Part shown: positions 16,326-23,586 of the stretch, piece after piece | Layout of the letters: each line of letters begins with the position of its first letter | Numbering within the stretch: the stretch's first letter is position 1 | DNA from: RZZS01 sp964498755 | GTDB lineage: Bacteria > Pseudomonadota > Alphaproteobacteria > Micavibrionales > Micavibrionaceae | NCBI GenBank assembly: GCA_964498755.1 | Contig: CAZCIB010000034.1 | Coordinates: 1 to 25,060 of the forward strand | DNA length: 25,060 nucleotides | Direction of reading: 5' to 3' | The notes under the pieces: generated by a model | What the model was told of the DNA's origin: nothing | Database searches by the model: none | Seen by the model: only the letters and a program-made list of their open reading frames with translations | Program-made: the position numbers and the translations under genes

Positions 16326-17169
16326 CAAGTCCGATATCAATACGGCATTGATCGGAAATACCATTCGGAATATTGCCGCAGAGCATGTTCTGCCCCGTTT
16401 TAATGCGTTAAAGCGGCATGAAATTGAAGCGAAGACAGGCCCGCAGGATCTTGTGACATCGGCGGATATTGCTTGTGAAGAGGCGCTGACGGCATTTTTT
16501 AAAACTGAATATCCGGAGAGTTTCGTTCTGGGGGAAGAGGCGCATGGCCGGGGCCAGGCAAGTTATGACGCTTTGTCAAGCCGCGCGGGAATGGTTTGGG
16601 TGATAGACCCTGTGGACGGCACTTTTAATTTCGTGAATGCGCGAAAGGAATTCGGCGTAATCGTCGCATGCGTAGTCGATGGCGTAACCCGGCACGGCTG
16701 GATTTACGATGTTCTTACCGGCAGTATGGCTTATGCCGGGCAGGGCGAAGGCGCTTATATCAATAATGAACCTATTCGTTCTTCGGAGACAGGGCAGCTT
16801 TCCGGCGCGCGGGGCTATATAAATAGAAAATATCTTCCCGGCTATTCGAATGAGTATTACGAGCGATGTCTTAAGGAGTCCGCCGGTATTTATTCGCTCC
16901 GTTGCACCGCGCACGAGTATATGGCCCTAGCCTGTGGCGATATGGAATTCGCGATCTATGGCAAGTCCAAGCCCTGGGATCATCTTGCGGGCGCGCTCTT
17001 GCTATCCGAAGCCGGGGGGACTGTGACTTGCTGGGACGGCGAAGCTTACAGGCCGCAGCATGTTCAGTCCGGGCTTCTCGCGGCGGCGAACAATAAACTG
17101 GGAGATGAACTGCGCGAGATTATTATTAACCCCATGCTTGAGGCAGGAAAACGCAGAAAAAGCAGTTAA
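16312..17169 (+). CDS. Inositol-monophosphatase-family phosphatase
   Basis: 285 aa from the ATG inside the end of hflX. It carries the family metal site: E75-E76 in VLGEEAHG, WVIDPVDGTFNF (D99, D102) and a C-terminal KPWDHLAGALLLSEAGG. The family includes SuhB (inositol-1-phosphatase and rRNA antitermination factor), CysQ (PAP phosphatase) and HisN-type histidinol phosphatases; I cannot separate these by eye. A longer frame starts at 16234 but overlaps hflX by 92 bases and adds no family sequence. It probably belongs to the hfq-hflX transcript. Its stop overlaps the convergent mazG stop. Confidence 0.85.
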   Translation: MQRDNKSDINTALIGNTIRNIAAEHVLPRFNALKRHEIEAKTGPQDLVTSADIACEEALTAFFKTEYPESFVLGEEAHGRGQASYDALSSRAGMVWVIDPVDGTFNFVNARKEFGVIVACVVDGVTRHGWIYDVLTGSMAYAGQGEGAYINNEPIRSSETGQLSGARGYINRKYLPGYSNEYYERCLKESAGIYSLRCTAHEYMALACGDMEFAIYGKSKPWDHLAGALLLSEAGGTVTCWDGEAYRPQHVQSGLLAAANNKLGDELREIIINPMLEAGKRRKSS

Positions 17170-17984
17170 CGCGCGCGCTTCCGCTTCTCTTTTTGCGTGC
17201 GCCACTCCTCGAGCATTTCAGAAAGATCAGCGTTATTGATGGAGCCATAATTTTTACCTAGCTCAAGTTCCATGGCCTTGAAACGCGTTTCGAACTTTCG
17301 ATTAGCTTTGCGCAGGCTTTCTTCCACGTCCAGTTCAAGCATGCGCCCCAGATTGACCAGGGTAAAAAGGAAATCTCCGAATTCTTCTTCGGTTTCGTCA
17401 CGCTCTCCGTTTTTAAGCGCCAGGTGGAATTCGCTCCATTCCTCTTCGGTCTTACAACAGGCAGAGCGCAGGTCCGGCCATTCGAAGCCCGCCCGCGCGG
17501 CTCTTTTAAGAATTTTTTGCGCGCGTTTTAGCGCAGGCAGTCCGAGAGCAATGCCGTCAAGCGCGCTTTCCTTTTCGGAGCCCCGCTTTCCCTTCTTTGA
17601 TTGCCGTTCCTTGTCTTTTTGCAGTTCCCAGAGCGCATTGACGTCCTGAGCGCTGCTAACGGATGCGTCGCCAAATACGTGCGGATGCCGCGCAATCATT
17701 TTATCAGAAACCGCTTTTATAACGTCTTCTAGCTGGAAATAGCCGCGCTCCTCAGCCATGCGGCTATGATAGACAACCTGTAGCAACAGATCGCCGAGTT
17801 CTTCTTTCAGGCCTTCATAATCTTTATGTTCTATAGCGTCGGCAACCTCGTAAGCCTCTTCGATTGTGTAAGGCGCAATAGAATCAAAGTTTTGTTCTAT
17901 ATCCCATTTGCAGCCAGTTTCAGGATTTCTGAGCTGGGTCATTATATCTCTCAGCTTGTCCAGGGAATGAAGGTTTTGCTTCAT
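17166..17984 (-). CDS. mazG: MazG nucleoside triphosphate pyrophosphohydrolase
   Basis: 272 aa with two tandem MazG domains. The first holds PYTIEEAYEVADAI and EELGDLLLQVVYHS (acidic metal ligands, about 39-74) followed by KMIARHPHVFGD. The second, near 190-230, holds EEEFGDFLFTLVNLGRML. The two-domain length is that of E. coli MazG, which hydrolyses all nucleoside triphosphates to monophosphates and lowers ppGpp during starvation. There is a Lys/Arg/Ser-rich linker (about 122-140). It is convergent with the phosphatase gene (4-base overlap) and divergent from a lipoprotein gene across 95 bases. Confidence 0.94.
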   Translation of the reverse strand: MKQNLHSLDKLRDIMTQLRNPETGCKWDIEQNFDSIAPYTIEEAYEVADAIEHKDYEGLKEELGDLLLQVVYHSRMAEERGYFQLEDVIKAVSDKMIARHPHVFGDASVSSAQDVNALWELQKDKERQSKKGKRGSEKESALDGIALGLPALKRAQKILKRAARAGFEWPDLRSACCKTEEEWSEFHLALKNGERDETEEEFGDFLFTLVNLGRMLELDVEESLRKANRKFETRFKAMELELGKNYGSINNADLSEMLEEWRTQKEKRKRAR

Positions 17985-18079
17985 AAATGATCTCTGCCGT
18001 TTAACTGTGTCGGAAAATTGTTTACTTCTCCGTATATTTAAATACCTTTGGGCAGGTAAAGAAACTCAAGAGTTAAAAA

Positions 18080-18484
18080 ATGTCGATTTATTTTAGAGCG
18101 GCTGCCAGGGCGTTTCTATTTGTCTGCCCGTTAACCCTGCTTTTACTGGCGTGCTCCGATGACAGCAAGAATGAAGCCTCTCTGCGCGACGCCTCAACTG
18201 CGCATGGCGCATGCATAGATTACGCCTATGACGAGTTAAATATTACAGCGGAGGCGACTTTCGGCTGGGGAAACACGCGTGGCGTTGATTGGGTTCTGGA
18301 TAAGGGTAAAGCGGAAGAGGCGCGAAAAACAGTCAATACATGGGTTGTTATTCACAGAACGCTCGGCCCTCCTCAAAACTACGCTATTCAGTGCATTGCG
18401 GAGTTTTCCGAAGGCAAGTGGAGCGTCATTGAGTTCAAGCATAAACCCATGGAGAGCCCTGGGGTCGGCGAGCCGAATTTCTGA
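18080..18484 (+). CDS. Predicted lipoprotein, 134 aa, unknown function
   Basis: The N-terminus MSIYFRAAARAFLFVCPLTL ends in LLLLACSDD, a good lipobox with Cys25; the Asp-rich residues just after it are notable because Asp at +2 retains lipoproteins in the inner membrane in enterobacteria (here +2 is Ser, then Asp). The mature part has two further cysteines (about 44 and 106) that could form a disulfide, and a WVVIHRTLGPPQNYAIQC segment. I do not recognise a domain. It lies between mazG and the Crp/Fnr regulator on the same strand as the latter, without a visible terminator between. Confidence 0.6.
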   Translation: MSIYFRAAARAFLFVCPLTLLLLACSDDSKNEASLRDASTAHGACIDYAYDELNITAEATFGWGNTRGVDWVLDKGKAEEARKTVNTWVVIHRTLGPPQNYAIQCIAEFSEGKWSVIEFKHKPMESPGVGEPNF

Positions 18485-18586
18485 ATCTTCTTAAAATCAA
18501 AGCGTTTATCAACGAAAATTAAAAAGAAGCTCTTGCTTGTTGGCTGCGCTTGGCGTAAAAATAACCATAATGTTTGGAGTATTTTT

Positions 18587-19306
18587 ATGGGAGCGGCTGA
18601 GTTAGTTTCCGGGTACGATTTGCCTTTCTTTCAGAACATGAAAGAAAACGAACGTGTCGCGTTGCTTGAATACGCGCAGATCCGAGACTACAAAAAAGGC
18701 CAGCATCTTTTCTTTCAGACGGATGTCCCTGACCGGTTTTTTATTATTATAGATGGCTGGATTAAAACTTATCATCAAACCTCTGAGGGCGAGGAAGCCG
18801 TGCTGGGCGTTCTTAGCAAGGGGTGCATTTTGGGAGAAGCAGCGCTGCTTGAGGGCATTGATCAGCCTTTTTCCGCTGAATCCGTCTCAGACTGCAAGGT
18901 CCTGGAAATTCCTGGCTCCGTTTTTAAAAAGCTGGCGGACATTTACCCCTCTATCGGGATTAGATTGATCCGCAGCATGTTCCGGGAGATAGAAAAGCTG
19001 CAACGGGAAAACGAGCATTTGACGCTGATGTCCGCTTCGCAGCGGGTAGGATGTCTCCTGTTGATGATGTCTGCAGCAATGTCGGGCGACTCCGGGTCGT
19101 TTCGTTTTCCTTACAGCAAGTCTGTAGCTGCAGCGCGACTGGGGATGAAAAGCGAGACATTTTCACGCGCGCTGGCGCAACTTGCCTCCGTAGGCGTCGT
19201 GGTCAATGGCCCCGAGATCACAGTGCAAAGTTTTAAGGCTCTGGCTGGGCATTGCTGCGTTTATTGCTCTCTTCATGACAGTTGTTATGGATGCTGCCTG
19301 AAATAA
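18587..19306 (+). CDS. Crp/Fnr-family regulator with a C-terminal cysteine cluster
   Basis: 239 aa from the ATG with GGAG 7 bases upstream; a TTG start 54 bases earlier is less likely. A cyclic-nucleotide-binding-like beta-roll (about 25-115) is followed by a dimer helix (about 122-148) and a winged helix with recognition helix KSETFSRAL. Its E190, S193 and R194 match the E-x2-SR contacts by which FNR reads TTGAT half-sites. The N-terminal cysteines of E. coli FNR are missing. Instead the last 17 residues hold C223, C224, C227, C233, C236 and C237. B. subtilis Fnr also binds its 4Fe-4S cluster through C-terminal cysteines, so oxygen sensing is a fair inference. It lies immediately upstream of the hydrogenase genes, with an FNR-type palindrome between. 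Confidence 0.85.
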   Translation: MGAAELVSGYDLPFFQNMKENERVALLEYAQIRDYKKGQHLFFQTDVPDRFFIIIDGWIKTYHQTSEGEEAVLGVLSKGCILGEAALLEGIDQPFSAESVSDCKVLEIPGSVFKKLADIYPSIGIRLIRSMFREIEKLQRENEHLTLMSASQRVGCLLLMMSAAMSGDSGSFRFPYSKSVAAARLGMKSETFSRALAQLASVGVVVNGPEITVQSFKALAGHCCVYCSLHDSCYGCCLK

Positions 19307-19331
19307 GCCTGTGCAAACGCTTATAAATATT

Positions 19332-19370
19332 GGGCGCTCATTCCGGGGGGAGAACGAGCGCCCTGTTTTT
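19332..19370 (+). terminator. Terminator after the Crp/Fnr gene
   Basis: GGGCGCTC (19332-19339) pairs perfectly with GAGCGCCC (19356-19363) and TGTTTTTG follows. It separates the regulator from the hydrogenase transcript. Confidence 0.75.
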
Positions 19371-19500
19371 GTGCGTGTTAACAAGGTTTATATCGAAGGC
19401 TCAATATTGCCCACAAGCCAGCCGGGACGTTTATGGCCCTGAAATAAGCGCTGTCCTAACTGGCGTAAGAATATAATGCCCTAAAAAAACTGTGCATAAA

Positions 19501-19514
19501 TTGACGGCGGTCAA
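19501..19514. promoter_or_regulatory. FNR-type palindrome (anaerobox)
   Basis: TTGACGGCGGTCAA is a perfect inverted repeat TTGAC-N4-GTCAA, matching the TTGAT-N4-ATCAA consensus of FNR/FixK regulators at the TTGA and TCAA core. The adjacent Crp/Fnr protein has the recognition residues expected for TTGA. It lies 202 bases before the oxidoreductase start codon and 187 bases after the regulator gene. No good -10 is seen at a class II distance; TAAAAT at 19562-19567 would place the box centre near -66 of its start site. Confidence 0.6.
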
Positions 19515-19571
19515 ATTCTATAGGAAAAATCTGTTTTTTTTTCTTCGCCTGTTAGAAGTTTTAAAATCCGC

Positions 19572-19602
19572 AAAGGGTGCGACATATTGTCGCACCCTTT
19601 TT
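19572..19602 (+). terminator. Strong hairpin with T-run between anaerobox and hydrogenase genes
   Basis: A perfect 12-bp stem AAAGGGTGCGAC (19572-19583) and GTCGCACCCTTT (19589-19600) closes a five-base loop, with five T residues at 19598-19602. It looks like a rho-independent terminator, although the upstream gene already has one. It could end a short transcript starting near the anaerobox, or form the 5' end of a leader. Confidence 0.6.
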
Positions 19603-19629
19603 ATAAGCGCTGCGTAACGTAGTATTCAG

Positions 19630-19638
19630 TGATATAAT
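19630..19638 (+). promoter_or_regulatory. Extended -10 promoter for the hydrogenase operon
   Basis: TGATATAAT is a perfect extended -10 element. The predicted start of transcription at about 19645 gives a leader of roughly 70 bases. No -35 consensus is seen at 17 bases, which suits an extended -10 or an activated promoter. Confidence 0.45.
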
Positions 19639-19662
19639 AAGCTATTGAAATAGCTGCAGAAT

Positions 19663-19685
19663 ATTGAGTGATTATCATTCTCAAT
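19663..19685. promoter_or_regulatory. Fur-like palindrome upstream of the oxidoreductase start
   Basis: Outer arms ATTGAG and CTCAAT enclose the inner palindrome TGATTATCA. The stretch GTGATTATCATTCTC agrees with the core of the 19-bp Fur consensus at most positions. It would lie just downstream of the predicted transcription start, a position suited to repression. Confidence 0.35.
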
Positions 19686-19715
19686 TGCGGCCTCCTCGAA
19701 AAGTCAGAGGTGCAT

Positions 19716-21764
19716 ATGACCCGGGTCATCTATGGGATATGGGATGGAAACGTAATCGACAATCGCGGCAAAAAGACAGCGCAGTCAAGCGAAGACGACG
19801 CTGACCTGCCCGGTTTCGATGAATTCAATGAAGACAATCCGATCCGCGCCTTTTTTGGTGACAAGGGCTTCTATGTTTTTGATGAAAATACCAGCTTAAC
19901 AGACGGGCTTTATAAGCAGATGGGCCGCGCGGCGGCTGAGTCCTGTGGCAAATGCTCTCCCTGCCGTATGGGCACGCAGATTATCCGCGATTATCTGGAT
20001 GATCTCAGGCAAGGGCGAGGCGGGCCGGAGCTCTGGGACGAGATTGAGCCGCTGGCCGTGCAGATAGAGGAAACGTCTCTATGCGGTCTGGGCCAGACAT
20101 GCGCGGAAGCGTTGATCGGCGCCATTCATCATTTCCGCGAAGTTCTGAATCAGGAAGCCGTCGGCCCTCCCGTTGAAGAGCAGAACGGCATTACATACGT
20201 TACGGCGCCCTGTATCGAGGCTTGCCCCTCGCGCGTCAACGTGCCGCGCTATATCGACTATATCAAGGACGGGCGCCCCGACCATTCGCTCGGAGTCATA
20301 CTGCAGAAATATCCGATGGCCGCGACATGCGGGCGCGTATGCGTGCGTTTTTGCGAGATGGCCTGCCGCCGCCAGTTCGTCGATGAGGCCGTCGGGATCA
20401 AAACATTGAAACGATATGTCGCCGACCATCAGGAAAGCCCGAACAGCGTCCTGTTTTCAAAAGACATGGCGATGCGGCATTTGCCCGAGGACATGCGCGT
20501 GGCGATTGTCGGTTCAGGTCCGGCCGGGTTGTCCTGCGCCTATCACCTTCTGCTGCGCGGTTTTCAGGTTGACGTGCTCGAGTCAGCCGATAAAACGGGC
20601 GGGATGGCGGTATGCGGCATCCCGAATTACCGCCTGCCCAAACATATCTTGAAAGCCGAAACGGATATCATCGAGCATCTGGGCGGGCGTTTTCTCTGCG
20701 GCAAACGGCTTGGCAAGGATTATACGCTCGATGATTTATTCGATCAGGATTACAAGGCCGTGTTTCTCTCGATCGGTTGCAGCGAGGGCACGTTGCTGGG
20801 CGTCGAAAACGAGGACCCGACTCTGGACGGCTATGAAACCGGGATCGATTTCCTGATTAAAATTCACCGCCATGTCGATGGTCTGGAGAAGGTCGAGTTA
20901 AGCGGACCTGTCGTCGTTGTGGGCGGCGGCAACGTGGCGATGGATTGCGCCCGCTCGGCCCGTCGTCTGGGAGCTAAAGAGGTTCATGTAATTTACCGGC
21001 GTACGAAAGAGGATATGCCTGCCGATCATGAGGAAATCGAGGCGGCTGAAAAAGAAGGCGTTCATTTTCATTTCCTTGTCAATCCAACGCAGATCTTTTC
21101 AAAGGAAGGCGCTGTCAGCGGCGTTGAGCTTATCAAGATGAAACAGACCGTGCCGGACCACAAAGGCCGGATGGGCGTCAAGCCGGAAGAGGGGACCGAA
21201 TACGCCTTTGATTGCGCGCATGTCATTGCCGCGATCGGCCAGCGCGTGCCCAAGGATATTTTAAAGCCCGCCGACGGCGTCGCGCTGAATAACTGGGGTT
21301 TGATCAAGGCCGATAAAGCCACGCTGGCGACGTCGAGAGAAGGCGTGTTCGCCGGCGGCGACTGCGTGTCCGGGCCGTCTACCGTGATCAGCGCCATGGC
21401 CAACGGCCTCAAGGCCGCGCGCAGTATTGAGGGGCATGTGCGCTTTCATCATATCCGCTATTCGCCGCGCAGCCGGATGCGGGAAATTCTCCGCGATCAT
21501 GAATTTTTATCAAAGCCGTACCTGGATGTGCCGGTCAAGCATCAGTACCGGGTCCATATCCCGGAAATTGATCCAGACGTGCGCACCGGGGTCTTTGACG
21601 AGGTCGAACAAACCATCACGGAAGAAGACGCATACCGCGAGGCTAATCGCTGCCTGCGCTGCTACAGGACTTATGCGGTTGTGACCGAGAATCCGATACC
21701 GGATCTCGCAGACAAGGTTGTCTCGGCGCAGGAACTCAGCACGGGCGATAGCGACAGGTTTTAG
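19716..21764 (+). CDS. NuoF-type 4Fe-4S domain fused to GltD-type FAD/NAD(P) oxidoreductase
   Basis: 682 aa from an ATG with AGAGG 5 bases upstream; a GTG at 19668 is less likely. Residues 1-65 are unfamiliar. Residues 66-145 form a NuoF C-terminal 4Fe-4S domain (C77, C80, C83 and C123; ESCGKCSPCRMGT and SLCGLGQT), without the FMN-binding part of NuoF. Residues 160-235 hold the GltD-like ferredoxin segment (C166, C170, C205, C209, C213, C217). An FAD site GSGPAG (266-271), an NAD(P) site GGGNVAMD (403-410) and an FAD-closing GGDCVSGPST follow, with a final CLRC (646-649). It resembles the small subunit of glutamate synthase but no large subunit is present. Placed 16 bases before hydA, it is the likely NAD(P)H partner of the hydrogenase, the arrangement described for group A2 [FeFe]-hydrogenases. 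Confidence 0.88.
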   Translation: MTRVIYGIWDGNVIDNRGKKTAQSSEDDADLPGFDEFNEDNPIRAFFGDKGFYVFDENTSLTDGLYKQMGRAAAESCGKCSPCRMGTQIIRDYLDDLRQGRGGPELWDEIEPLAVQIEETSLCGLGQTCAEALIGAIHHFREVLNQEAVGPPVEEQNGITYVTAPCIEACPSRVNVPRYIDYIKDGRPDHSLGVILQKYPMAATCGRVCVRFCEMACRRQFVDEAVGIKTLKRYVADHQESPNSVLFSKDMAMRHLPEDMRVAIVGSGPAGLSCAYHLLLRGFQVDVLESADKTGGMAVCGIPNYRLPKHILKAETDIIEHLGGRFLCGKRLGKDYTLDDLFDQDYKAVFLSIGCSEGTLLGVENEDPTLDGYETGIDFLIKIHRHVDGLEKVELSGPVVVVGGGNVAMDCARSARRLGAKEVHVIYRRTKEDMPADHEEIEAAEKEGVHFHFLVNPTQIFSKEGAVSGVELIKMKQTVPDHKGRMGVKPEEGTEYAFDCAHVIAAIGQRVPKDILKPADGVALNNWGLIKADKATLATSREGVFAGGDCVSGPSTVISAMANGLKAARSIEGHVRFHHIRYSPRSRMREILRDHEFLSKPYLDVPVKHQYRVHIPEIDPDVRTGVFDEVEQTITEEDAYREANRCLRCYRTYAVVTENPIPDLADKVVSAQELSTGDSDRF

Positions 21765-21780
21765 AAAAGAGAGCAAAATC

Positions 21781-23586
21781 ATGCAAGGATTTATAAACGG
21801 AAAAGACGTCGCGTTCGAGGAAAACGAAACGATCCTGAACGCGGCGCGGCGGACGGGTCATTACATCCCGACGCTGTGCGAGCTGGCGGATATTAACCAT
21901 ACGCCCGGAACATGCCGCGTGTGCCTCGTTGAGCTGCATCGCGCCGACGGGTCTGCGCCGCATGTCACAACGGCCTGTAACACGCCGATGGAAGAGGGGC
22001 TTGAAGTCTTCACCCGCACGAAGCGCGTCCGGGAAATGCAGCGTTTGCAGGTGGAGCTGATTCTTGCTGACCACGATCAGGACTGCGCGACTTGCGTACG
22101 TCACGGCGACTGCGAGCTTCAGGACGTGGCGCAATTCGTCGGCCTGTCCAAATCCCGTTATCACAACGCTGAAAAAGTCATGGCGCGCGAGGTGGACGAA
22201 AGTTCCCCGGCCATGATCCGCGACATGACCAAATGCATCCGCTGCCAGCGCTGCGTGACCGTATGCCGCGACGTGCAGAGCGTCGACGCGCTGATCGTCA
22301 AGGGCACGGGGCAGGATATATCCATCGGCCTGCGTCATGACCTGCCGCAGGGCGAGTCGGCCTGTATCACGTGCGGGCAGTGCGTCATGGTGTGTCCGAC
22401 CGGCGCGCTGGCGGAACGCGACGAGAGCGAGACTGTTATCGACTGGCTCTATGATCCGGACGTGGTGACAGTCTTCCAGTTCGCGCCCGCGATCCGCGTC
22501 GGCTTCGGCGAGGAATTCGGCATGCCTCCGGGCACGAATGTCGAGGGCAAGATCATTTCCGCCATTCGCAGAATCGGCGGGGACATCGTGCTGGATACGA
22601 ATTTCGCCGCTGACGTCGTGATCATGGAGGAGGGGACCGAGCTTCTCAAAGGCCTCGGCAAGAAAAAAAGGCCGATGTTTACCTCATGCTGTCCGGCCTG
22701 GATTAATTTCGCCGAGAAGAATTACCCGGAGATCCTGCCGCATCTCTCTTCGACGAAATCGCCGCAGCAGGTATTGGGAACGATCGCAAAAACATATCTG
22801 CCGGAAAAGATGAACATAGACCCCACGAAAATTCGCGTGGTTTCGATCATGCCCTGCACGGCGAAAAAGGACGAGCGCGTCCGTGAGCAATTGCAAATGA
22901 ACGGCATGGCCGAAGTCGACGTCGTGCTGACGATCCGTGAATTCGCAAGGCTTTTAAGGCGTGAGGGCATCGACTTTACCGGCCTTGAAGACGGGACGTT
23001 TGACAACCCCTATATGAGCGAATATTCCGGTGCGGGGGCGATCTTCGGCACGACCGGCGGCGTGATGGAGGCGGCGCTGCGCACCATGTATTTCGTCATA
23101 AACGGCAAGGAGTTGGAAGGCGTTGAAATCGAAGCCCTGCGCGGCTTCGAAGGCGCGCGCGCGGCGACCGTCGACGTCGGCGGCGATATCGGCGAGGTGA
23201 AAATCGCCATGGCGCACGGCCTGAAAGAGTCGCGCCAGATCGTGGAATCTGTTTTAGACGGCTCGGCGGATTTCGATTTTATCGAGATCATGGCCTGCCC
23301 GGGCGGCTGCGTCGACGGGGGCGGGCATTTGCGCTCAAAGCACGCCTATATCCCGCACGCGCAAAAACGGCGCGAGACCATGTACGCGATCGACGATAAC
23401 GCCAAAGTCCGCCAGTCGCACAATAACGAACAGGTCCAAAAACTCTACGCGGATTATCTGGACGCGCCGTATTCCGACAAGGCGCATGATCTGCTACACA
23501 CCTATTACACGGACCGCAAGCAGACCATCCACCACAATATCCGCGAAATCTGGTCAACGACGAAGATGACGAGCAAGAGTTATTAG
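21781..23586 (+). CDS. hydA: [FeFe]-hydrogenase, modular, with full H-cluster motifs
   Basis: 601 aa. The N-terminal chain is 2Fe-2S (C33, C45, C48, C66), His-ligated 4Fe-4S (H98, C102, C105, C111) and two 4Fe-4S clusters (C152, C155, C158, C162; C195, C198, C201, C205), the layout of C. pasteurianus CpI. The H-domain has L1 FTSCCPAW (proton-relay C303, ligand C304), L2 MPCTAKKDE (C359) and L3 MACPGGCVDGGG (C506, C510), plus the IMEEGTELL acids and SEYSGAGAIF-GTTGGVMEAALRT. After L3 the usual QP is HL. The C-terminal small-subunit-type segment AHDLLHTYYTDR is present. There is no Tat signal, so it should be cytoplasmic. The start at 21781 is chosen because it matches the family N-terminus. 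It is cotranscribed with the upstream oxidoreductase. Direction in vivo (H2 production or uptake) is not decided by sequence. Confidence 0.96.
   Translation: MQGFINGKDVAFEENETILNAARRTGHYIPTLCELADINHTPGTCRVCLVELHRADGSAPHVTTACNTPMEEGLEVFTRTKRVREMQRLQVELILADHDQDCATCVRHGDCELQDVAQFVGLSKSRYHNAEKVMAREVDESSPAMIRDMTKCIRCQRCVTVCRDVQSVDALIVKGTGQDISIGLRHDLPQGESACITCGQCVMVCPTGALAERDESETVIDWLYDPDVVTVFQFAPAIRVGFGEEFGMPPGTNVEGKIISAIRRIGGDIVLDTNFAADVVIMEEGTELLKGLGKKKRPMFTSCCPAWINFAEKNYPEILPHLSSTKSPQQVLGTIAKTYLPEKMNIDPTKIRVVSIMPCTAKKDERVREQLQMNGMAEVDVVLTIREFARLLRREGIDFTGLEDGTFDNPYMSEYSGAGAIFGTTGGVMEAALRTMYFVINGKELEGVEIEALRGFEGARAATVDVGGDIGEVKIAMAHGLKESRQIVESVLDGSADFDFIEIMACPGGCVDGGGHLRSKHAYIPHAQKRRETMYAIDDNAKVRQSHNNEQVQKLYADYLDAPYSDKAHDLLHTYYTDRKQTIHHNIREIWSTTKMTSKSY

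Noticed and set aside
19501..19529. TTGACG within the anaerobox read as a -35 element
   Set aside because: No acceptable -10 lies 16-18 bases downstream (GAAAAA or similar), so a sigma70 promoter exactly there is not supported.
19716..21764. Annotation of the oxidoreductase as a glutamate synthase small subunit
   Set aside because: The GltD part is real, but the NuoF-type cluster domain, the adjacent hydA and the absence of a glutamate synthase large subunit make glutamate synthesis unlikely.
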